38,448 nucleotides of DNA from positions 1 to 38,448 of the IMG/VR virus record IMGVR_UViG_3300048063_000336; one strand, written 5' to 3'. Within the stretch, counting starts at the first letter, position 1. Each line of letters begins with the position of its first letter. The position numbers were made by a program, and so were the translations under genes. Source of the DNA: a virus. Below are positions 32,634 to 38,448 of the stretch, piece by piece. The notes under the pieces were generated by a model, which saw only the letters and a list, made by a program, of their open reading frames with translations, ran no database searches and was not told the origin of the DNA.

Positions 32634-33386
32634 ATGGCAAAACAACGCAATAAAATAAAAAACGATGTAATTAAACAGATTAGACTATTGCTTGGCGACG
32701 GAATGGTCGACATTGAATTGGACCCAGAACACTATGACCTTGCAATTGATATTGCTTTAGATAAGATAAGACAGCGTTCAGAGAATGCAGTAGAAGAAGA
32801 CTTCTATACTATTGAACTTAAGAAAGATGTAGACGAATATTCTCTACCTGCAGAAATAACAGAAGTAAAGAAAATTCATCATCGTTCATTCGGACACGGT
32901 TTATCTGCTGGTGTTGATATGGACCCATTTGAATTGGCATATGCAAACTCATACTTCTTTATGAACAATCATGTTGGTGGTATTTCAACATATGAATTAT
33001 TCTCTCAGTACCGTGAAACTCTGAACAGGGTTGCGGCAACTGATATACAGTTTATTTGGAATCCAAATACTCATAAGATTAAACTTTTAAGAAAACTGAG
33101 AGCCGATGAAATAGTTCTTCTTCACGTTTACTTAGAAAGACCGGATGACCAATTACTAGTAGACCCTTATTTGAAATCTTGGATGAGAGATTACTCATTA
33201 GCATACTGTAAGAAGATGATTGGCGAGGCTCGTTCTAAATTCTCTTCACTTCCCGGCGCACAAGGTGGAGTTACTTTAAATGGTGAAACTTTAAAGGCAG
33301 ACGCCGCGGCAGATATAGAAAAGTTAGAAACTGAATTGAAACTATATATCGATGGTTCAGCACCGCTAGGTGTTATGATTGGCTAA
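32634..33386 (+). CDS. 13: Neck protein gp13
   Basis: 250 residues. Family traits are the N-terminal IKNDVIKQIRLLLGDGMVDIELDPEHYDLAIDIALDKIRQRSENAVEEDFYTIEL, the central DPFELAYANSYFF, and the region DPYLKSWMRDYSLAYCKKMIGEARSKFSSLPGAQGGVTLNGE, typical of gp13 in marine T4-like phages. With gp14 it forms the collar that seals the packaged head. Late-type promoter upstream, with GAGGG as ribosome site. The DUF1289 gene starts 2 nt after its stop. Confidence 0.85.
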   Translation: MAKQRNKIKNDVIKQIRLLLGDGMVDIELDPEHYDLAIDIALDKIRQRSENAVEEDFYTIELKKDVDEYSLPAEITEVKKIHHRSFGHGLSAGVDMDPFELAYANSYFFMNNHVGGISTYELFSQYRETLNRVAATDIQFIWNPNTHKIKLLRKLRADEIVLLHVYLERPDDQLLVDPYLKSWMRDYSLAYCKKMIGEARSKFSSLPGAQGGVTLNGETLKADAAADIEKLETELKLYIDGSAPLGVMIG

Positions 33387-33388
33387 GA

Positions 33389-33577
33389 GTGGCTTTTCAT
33401 CCACTCAACACTAAAAGTCCTTGTGTAAGCATATGCAAGTATAACGAGAAAAACTTCTGTATCGGATGCAAACGTCATATGAATGAAATATTCGATTGGC
33501 TCGATTATACTGACGATATGAAAGACGCTATTCTAAAAGATTTAAAAACCCGAGACATAACCTCAGAAAACGGTTGA
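33389..33577 (+). CDS. DUF1289-type small cysteine protein
   Basis: 62 residues with the DUF1289 signature: SPC12-V-S-I-C16-x7-C24-I-G-C27-K-R, followed by EIFDWLDYTDD, equivalent to the conserved E-I-x-x-W region. The four cysteines probably bind zinc or an iron-sulfur cluster; the family's function is not known, and it is common in bacteria but small in phages. GTG start, 2 nt after gp13, so probably coupled. Its TGA stop is part of the -35 box of the next promoter. Confidence 0.8.
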   Translation: MAFHPLNTKSPCVSICKYNEKNFCIGCKRHMNEIFDWLDYTDDMKDAILKDLKTRDITSENG

Positions 33578-33603
33578 CAACCAGACATTTTTTGTGATAT
33601 AAT
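33574..33603 (+). promoter_or_regulatory. sigma70-type promoter before dNMP kinase
   Basis: TTGACA (33574-33579), 18 nt, TATAAT (33598-33603): both boxes are consensus. The -35 box contains the stop codon of the DUF1289 gene. Confidence 0.85.
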
Positions 33604-33616
33604 AAAGTATTACAAA

Positions 33617-34258
33617 ATGACAATGAGAAACAATCAAATGATAATCGGTATCACAGGACTAATCAGTTCAGGTAAAGGCACAGTCGCCGATGTTCTAGTT
33701 GAAGAACATAATTACATTAAATTAAGTTTTGCAGATAAACTCAAAGATGGCGTTGCAACTGTGTTCGGTTGGGACCGTGCTATGCTAGAAGGCGACACTG
33801 TAGAGAGTAGAGAGTGGCGTGAAACTGTTGATGAATTTTGGACTAACGAAACTGGCAGAGAAATAACACCTAGACTTGTTCTACAAGAGTTCGGTACTGA
33901 CTGTATGCGTAATGGATTCTATAACGGTATTTGGGTTAGTCTAGTCAAACAAGAGATTATCAATAATCCTCAAAACAACTACATAGTTCCTGATGTAAGA
34001 TTTGCAAATGAGATAGAAATTATAAAATCTCTAAACGGTGAAGTTTGGAATGTCAGACGAGGCGAACTACCAGAATGGTGGGGAGTTGCAATACTAGATA
34101 ATACTACTGGTTCAGACTTGATGAGAAGCAATTATCCTGATGTTCATCAAAGTGAATGGAGATGGATAGGAACTAATGATGAGTTCAATTTTATACTATA
34201 CAACAACGATACTATAGAGTCCTTATATAGTAAAGTTTCGGATAGGTTGTCTGCGTAG
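33617..34258 (+). CDS. 1: Deoxynucleoside monophosphate kinase (T4 gene 1 type)
   Basis: 213 residues. It phosphorylates dNMPs to dNDPs for phage DNA synthesis. P-loop G-L-I-S-S-G-K-G-T at 14-22, then KLSFADKLKDGVATVFGWDRAMLEG and TPRLVLQEFGTDCMRNGFYNGIWV, and a lid-type VPDVRFANEIEII, all usual for phage dNMP kinases. Two starts are possible: ATG 33617, or ATG 33638 (MIIGITG), which is preceded by GAGA and matches the family N-terminus better, because the promoter at 33574-33603 would leave only a few bases before 33617. The sigma70 promoter fits early or middle expression amid late genes. Confidence 0.85.
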   Translation: MTMRNNQMIIGITGLISSGKGTVADVLVEEHNYIKLSFADKLKDGVATVFGWDRAMLEGDTVESREWRETVDEFWTNETGREITPRLVLQEFGTDCMRNGFYNGIWVSLVKQEIINNPQNNYIVPDVRFANEIEIIKSLNGEVWNVRRGELPEWWGVAILDNTTGSDLMRSNYPDVHQSEWRWIGTNDEFNFILYNNDTIESLYSKVSDRLSA

Positions 34259-34292
34259 TTAACTCTTAAAACAGTGTTTTTTCGTGTTTTTG

Positions 34293-34301
34293 ACTAAATA
34301 C
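34293..34301 (+). promoter_or_regulatory. Late-type promoter motif CTAAATAC
   Basis: ACTAAATAC, 44 nt before the sheath gene, with AAGGAG just upstream of the ATG. Confidence 0.5.
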
Positions 34302-34345
34302 AAGTAACATAACTTAGTAATTAAATCAACCAAGGAGAAAATACT

Positions 34346-37033
34346 ATGGCTACATTAGTATCACCAGGTGTATCAGTAACAGTTAGTGACGAGTCGCAAT
34401 ATGCGGCAGCCACTCAAGGTACCCTACCATTATTAGTTATTGCGACAGCAAGTAACAAAGCAGATGCATCAGGAAGTGCAACGGCCCCTGGAACAGTTCC
34501 AGCAAATGCCGGTGTTGCCTACTTAGTATCATCTCAAAGAGAGTTAGTCGAAACATTCGGCGAACCAAAATTTTATGAAGTTGGCGGTTCAGTTGTTCAA
34601 GGCGCTGAAACAAGCGAATACGGTCTATTAGCGGCATACCAATATCTAGGCGTTTCAAACAATGCTTATGTTATTCGTGCAGATGTTGATTTGTCTCAAC
34701 TAGAAGCATCCTCGACAGCACCAGCAGGTGTTATCACTAATGGAACACACTGGCATGATACTTCGAAAACAGATTTCGGATTGTTCAAGTGGTCAGGTAC
34801 TGCTTGGGCAGCCCAAACAGTTTCAGTTTTAACTGACACACCGGGAACAGGCTTAGTAGAAACAATAAACGCATCAGGCTTTGCAGACCCAGTTGCAACA
34901 CACGGTTCTGTTGGAGATTTTGCAGTTGTTACATCTACTGCTAAAGTTACATATTATGAAAAAACAGTTTCAACCGGTTGGGTTGTATGTGGTGACACAG
35001 GCTCAGCAGACTTCCAATTCTCTATGTTTGCTCCAACAACACAATCAGACGGCACAGCACAAGTAGCCGGCGATATGTATGTTCGTTTAGCAACAGCAGG
35101 CGGAGGATTAGATGTTGACTTATCATCTTATAATTCTACTTCTGGCTTGTTTACATCAATACAAGCACCAATTCATACATCAGACGATACAGCCCAAGCA
35201 TTGAATAATGACTTAGGTGATGTTTATGTTAAATATAACACAGCGGCTGACGGATTAGGTTTCTGGGAATTAAGAAGACACACAGGTGCAACATCAACAG
35301 TTATCACTTCGGGTGCAGTTCCAAGTACATCAAGTATTACAGCGGCATTCACAGTAGAAGGCACAGCATTTTCACCTAGTGCAGTTACATTAGATGCGTT
35401 AATCACATCTCTACAAGCAAGTGCTCCATTGAATACAGCAAATGTTAGTATTGAGAAAGTTGGAACAGATAAAATTCGTTTCACTAAGACAGACGGTAAA
35501 GAATTAAACATCGTTTTCACTTCAGGTAAAGCGGCAGTTGGTTTCACAGCAGACGATAATTCTAAATCAGTTTATGAAGCATTATCTTATCAAGCAAGTA
35601 ATACACAAATCACAGGCACAATTGCAGAAGGTACACTATGGTTTAGTTCATCACTTAACATTGAAATAATGAAAAATGTTAACAACGGTGGTACTATGGA
35701 ATGGCAGAAATATGCGTGGTCAGAAGACACAAACAGTCTTGCACCAAGTGAATGTCAACTAGTTTCAGGTGCTCCTACAAAACGAAAAGATGGTACATCT
35801 TCTCTAGTTGCAGGTGACATTTGGGTAGACGGTGATGCAGTCCCTTATGCAACAGTATATCGTTGGTCAGGTTCAGCATGGGTCAAGTTAGACAATGCAG
35901 ACCAGTCATCTACAGCAGGACTAGTATTCAGTCATTACTCACACGATGCACCATATGATGCAAACGGTGTAGCAACAAGCAGAACAGCACACGCCTCAAC
36001 AGCGAATCCAGACTTACATCCAGAAAATATTCTGATGATTAACATGGATTACTCTACTTACAATGTTAAGAAATATACAAGCGGTAAGTGGGAATGGGCT
36101 TCTGGTGTTAACACAGATGGTTCAGGTAAGTTTGGACCAGACGCACAGAGACATATGGTAGTTGAAGCAATGCAATCAGCAATTTCTTCAAACGATGGAA
36201 TCCGTTCAGAAGCAGTTTATTTCAATCTAATTGGTGCTCCAGGATACTTTGAGTTGATGGATGAAATGATTACATTGAACAAAGACAAGAAAGAAATCGC
36301 ATTTGTAATCGGTGATACGCCTATGACATTGAAGTCAGATTCGACTTCATTGAAAAACTGGGCTTCAGCAAATGTTCCAGCAGAAACATACGCGGCAATG
36401 TATTATCCACACGGTTTATCAAGTGACTTATCTGGCAATGATGTAGTTATTCCTTCATCAGCAGTTGCACTTAGAACAATTGCGTTCTCAGACCAAGTTT
36501 CATATCCGTGGTTTGCTCCAGCGGGTCTTACTCGTGGTGTAGTTTCAAACGCAACACAAGTTGGTTATATCAACTCAGAAGATGAGTTTGTTAAAGTTCA
36601 ACTTAGCGAAGGTCAGCGTGATGTTCTTTATGGACAGCGTATTAACCCAATCGCAGATTTCCCATCAACAGGAATGGCAGTATATGGTCAGAAGACTACA
36701 CAAGCGACTGCTAGTGCTTTAGATAGAGTTAATGTTGCTCGTTTGACAAACTATATGCGTCACAACTTAGACCAATTATCTCGTGCATTCTTATTTGAAC
36801 AAAACGATAAGATTACAAGAGATAATATGAGAGATGCAGTAGAAAGATTCTGTGGCAACCTTGTTACTCAAAGAGGTTTATATGACTTCTTAGTAGTGTG
36901 TGATGACTCAAATAACACACCAGCAAGAATTGACAGAAACGAACTATGGGTAGATGTCGCAATTCAACCAGCAAAAGCAGTTGAGTTCATTTACATCCCA
37001 CTTCGTATCAGAAATACTGGCGAAACATTATAA
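34346..37033 (+). CDS. 18: Tail sheath protein gp18 with large central insertion
   Basis: 895 residues, the contractile sheath subunit. Conserved ends: LVSPGVSVTVSDESQY...LPLLVIATASNK at 4-37, ETSEYGLLAAYQYLGVSNNAYVIRADVDL near 92-120, and the C-terminal third from about 600 (RHMVVEAMQSAISSN..RSEAVYFNLIGAPGY, AARYYPHG-like AAMYYPHGLSSDL, GMAVYGQKTTQATASALDRVNVARL). T4 gp18 is 659 residues; the extra length lies at about 125-590, where GDxYV/W segments recur (VAGDMYVRLA, LGDVYVKYN, VAGDIWVDGD) each near GFWELRRH/WVKLD-type tryptophan strands. These probably decorate the outside of the sheath. A strong terminator follows, so gp19 is not directly downstream. Confidence 0.95.
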   Translation: MATLVSPGVSVTVSDESQYAAATQGTLPLLVIATASNKADASGSATAPGTVPANAGVAYLVSSQRELVETFGEPKFYEVGGSVVQGAETSEYGLLAAYQYLGVSNNAYVIRADVDLSQLEASSTAPAGVITNGTHWHDTSKTDFGLFKWSGTAWAAQTVSVLTDTPGTGLVETINASGFADPVATHGSVGDFAVVTSTAKVTYYEKTVSTGWVVCGDTGSADFQFSMFAPTTQSDGTAQVAGDMYVRLATAGGGLDVDLSSYNSTSGLFTSIQAPIHTSDDTAQALNNDLGDVYVKYNTAADGLGFWELRRHTGATSTVITSGAVPSTSSITAAFTVEGTAFSPSAVTLDALITSLQASAPLNTANVSIEKVGTDKIRFTKTDGKELNIVFTSGKAAVGFTADDNSKSVYEALSYQASNTQITGTIAEGTLWFSSSLNIEIMKNVNNGGTMEWQKYAWSEDTNSLAPSECQLVSGAPTKRKDGTSSLVAGDIWVDGDAVPYATVYRWSGSAWVKLDNADQSSTAGLVFSHYSHDAPYDANGVATSRTAHASTANPDLHPENILMINMDYSTYNVKKYTSGKWEWASGVNTDGSGKFGPDAQRHMVVEAMQSAISSNDGIRSEAVYFNLIGAPGYFELMDEMITLNKDKKEIAFVIGDTPMTLKSDSTSLKNWASANVPAETYAAMYYPHGLSSDLSGNDVVIPSSAVALRTIAFSDQVSYPWFAPAGLTRGVVSNATQVGYINSEDEFVKVQLSEGQRDVLYGQRINPIADFPSTGMAVYGQKTTQATASALDRVNVARLTNYMRHNLDQLSRAFLFEQNDKITRDNMRDAVERFCGNLVTQRGLYDFLVVCDDSNNTPARIDRNELWVDVAIQPAKAVEFIYIPLRIRNTGETL

Positions 37034-37055
37034 TATAAACTAGAGAGTTTAGTTT

Positions 37056-37084
37056 AAAACCCCTCCATCAGTGAGGGGTTTTTT
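37056..37084 (+). terminator. Intrinsic terminator after gp18
   Basis: AAAACCCCTC and GAGGGGTTTT around a 7-nt loop, then T-run. Confidence 0.92.
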
Positions 37085-37105
37085 ATGGTCACCATTAACA
37101 TAACT

Positions 37106-37114
37106 GATAAATAC
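37106..37114 (+). promoter_or_regulatory. Late-type promoter motif GATAAATAC
   Basis: Exact motif only 4 nt before the ATG at 37119, implying a leaderless or nearly leaderless mRNA if used. Confidence 0.45.
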
Positions 37115-37118
37115 AGAT

Positions 37119-38448
37119 ATGAGAATTAATGAAGTCATATTACACGAAGAATTACTAGACGTAAAGTCTGTAATAACTTCGCCTATTAAAAAACTAGATA
37201 AAGTTTTTAAGAGTAACAACTATGAATTAAGAGTAGTTGGCGGAGCAGTTCGTGACCTTGCTTTAGATAAAACACCAAAAGATATTGACTTGGCAACTAA
37301 TGCTACACCAGATGAAATGATGGCTATACTTGATAAAGCAGATATCAGACATATACCTTCTGGATTAGAACACGGCACTATTACTGCAATCTTAGACAAC
37401 GAACCATACGAAATCACAACACTAAGAGCAGACAAAGAAACTGATGGCAGACACGCTGAAGTTGAGTTTGTTAAGAGTTGGGAAGAAGATGCTAAACGCA
37501 GAGACCTAACATACAATGCTATGAGCATGGATATGGAAGGTAATGTATTTGACTATTTCGGTGGTATGGATGATTTACAAGATAAAGTCAGTAAGTTTGT
37601 TGGTGACCCAGAAGAAAGAATCACAGAAGACTATTTAAGAATATTAAGATACTTTAGATTTCAAGGTAGATTATCAACACCTACTTGGGACAAAGATACT
37701 CTAAAAGCAATCAGTTCAAATGTAAAAGGTTTACAACAGATAAGTGCTGAAAGAGTATGGCAAGAAATGGGAAAAGTTCTTGCAGGCAATAATGTCGCAA
37801 ATATATTAGATTATATGACTAAGACTGGTGTTAGTAAAGTTATAGGATTGTCAACTAATGACTTGAATAAAGTAAAAGATAACGGAAACCCTATCGTTGC
37901 ATTAGCACAGACAGGCAACACAATAGATATAGCAAAGCGTTGGAAACTAAGTAAAGTTCAAGCAACTATGTTAGACTTTCTAGTTAAGAATAAAAACAAT
38001 TCTCTTGACCAAAAGAAAGTAGAAGATATGATTGCTGATGGTGTCGATAAGGCTTTAATTACAGCATTAGCGTCTCTACAAGGTAAAGATGTAAATATAG
38101 ACGCAGAAGTTCCAAACTTTCCGGTAACAGGTGCTGACTTGATTGCTAAAGGTATGAAACCAGGTCCAGAGATTGGCGCTAAACTTGGACAACTCAAACA
38201 GAAGTGGAAAGATAGTAACTTTAAATCAACTAAAGATGAATTGTTAAAAGAAAATTCAGACTTAGGTACTCAAAGAGGTAGATTAGAATACTATCTAAAG
38301 AAACCAGTTGAAGATGGAATGTTAGTTCATTTATCGGGTTTAGGAAAGTTTCATAAAGGTAATGACGAATTAGCAGACATAGTACCAGAAAGAAATGGTA
38401 TGTATGCTTTACATCCTGATAAATGGGAAAGTACATTTTACAGTTTAA
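37119..38448 (+). CDS. tRNA nucleotidyltransferase / poly(A) polymerase family enzyme, 3' end outside window
   Basis: 443 residues visible, open to the window end. Class II nucleotidyltransferase motifs in order: ELRVVGGAVRDLALDKTPKDIDLAT at 36-60 with the GG pair and metal ligands D55 and D57; the RRDLTYNAM motif at 127-135; and ERITEDYLRILRYFRFQGRL at 166-185 with the base-selecting region. This family adds CCA to tRNA ends or polyadenylates RNA. The start MRINEVILHE has no Shine-Dalgarno. Residues after about 400 (MLVHLSGLGKFHKGNDELADIVPERNGMYAL) look like an added C-terminal domain not usual for CCA enzymes. No tRNA gene was found in the window. Confidence 0.85.
   Translation, partial: MRINEVILHEELLDVKSVITSPIKKLDKVFKSNNYELRVVGGAVRDLALDKTPKDIDLATNATPDEMMAILDKADIRHIPSGLEHGTITAILDNEPYEITTLRADKETDGRHAEVEFVKSWEEDAKRRDLTYNAMSMDMEGNVFDYFGGMDDLQDKVSKFVGDPEERITEDYLRILRYFRFQGRLSTPTWDKDTLKAISSNVKGLQQISAERVWQEMGKVLAGNNVANILDYMTKTGVSKVIGLSTNDLNKVKDNGNPIVALAQTGNTIDIAKRWKLSKVQATMLDFLVKNKNNSLDQKKVEDMIADGVDKALITALASLQGKDVNIDAEVPNFPVTGADLIAKGMKPGPEIGAKLGQLKQKWKDSNFKSTKDELLKENSDLGTQRGRLEYYLKKPVEDGMLVHLSGLGKFHKGNDELADIVPERNGMYALHPDKWESTFYSL

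Overview
The window is a contiguous piece of an AT-rich T4-like (tailed, contractile) bacteriophage genome. The evidence is a set of diverged T4 structural and replication homologues: gp46 (partial), gp26/gp51, gp20, a gp67/68-like acidic core protein, gp21, gp22, gp23, gp15, gp14, gp13, a dNMP kinase (gene 1) and gp18. The accessory genes (PhyH-type dioxygenase, Peptidase_G2-tipped fibres, Nudix hydrolase, CCA-adding enzyme) are the kind seen in marine T4-like phages. The host cannot be read from the window. Host-type promoters are ordinary sigma70 boxes with 17-18 nt spacing, and no photosynthesis genes are present.

Layout. 1-2.2 kb: end of the gp46 recombination nuclease subunit, a tiny basic histone-like protein and a methyltransferase. 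2.2-2.5 kb: a sigma70 promoter, a folded RNA and a terminator, hence a candidate small RNA. 2.5-3.15 kb: a small membrane protein, and a GIY-YIG nuclease on the minus strand. 3.3-3.8 kb: a strong minus-strand promoter followed by a large, intricately folded non-coding RNA. 3.85-4.9 kb (minus): gp26 with a canonical -1 frameshift signal that fuses it to a gp51-like tail, facing away from a probable tape-measure gene (5.0-7.1 kb). 7.2-13.5 kb: head module, gp20 portal, two small proteins, acidic core protein, gp21 protease, gp22 scaffold and gp23 capsid. 13.6-26.5 kb: five structural genes, including three very repetitive fibre-type proteins of 1059, 817 and 1551 residues, punctuated by terminators and by late promoters with long folded leaders. 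26.5-26.8 kb: a second minus-strand folded RNA with promoter and terminator. 26.8-30.4 kb (minus): an unknown gene, Nudix, gp15 and gp14. 30.5-38.4 kb (plus): dioxygenase, a conserved unknown, gp13, a DUF1289 protein, dNMP kinase, gp18 sheath and the start of a CCA-adding enzyme that runs off the window.

Regulation. Most late genes are preceded by a GATAAATAC / TATAAATA motif, matching the T4 late promoter (TATAAATA). By contrast, the three candidate RNAs, gp20, the unknown at 31.3 kb and the dNMP kinase have sigma70-type -35/-10 boxes. Several late transcripts are predicted to begin with a stem-loop. The leader of the 1551-residue fibre gene holds three tandem hairpins of one design with different stems.

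The most unusual content is (i) the gp26/gp51 programmed frameshift beside a tape-measure-like gene, resembling the tail-assembly chaperone arrangement of lambda G/GT; (ii) the two minus-strand structured RNAs, which share an exact 12-nt motif; and (iii) the repeated bulged-A hairpins upstream of the giant fibre gene. All folds were drawn by eye; no folding or database search was run.
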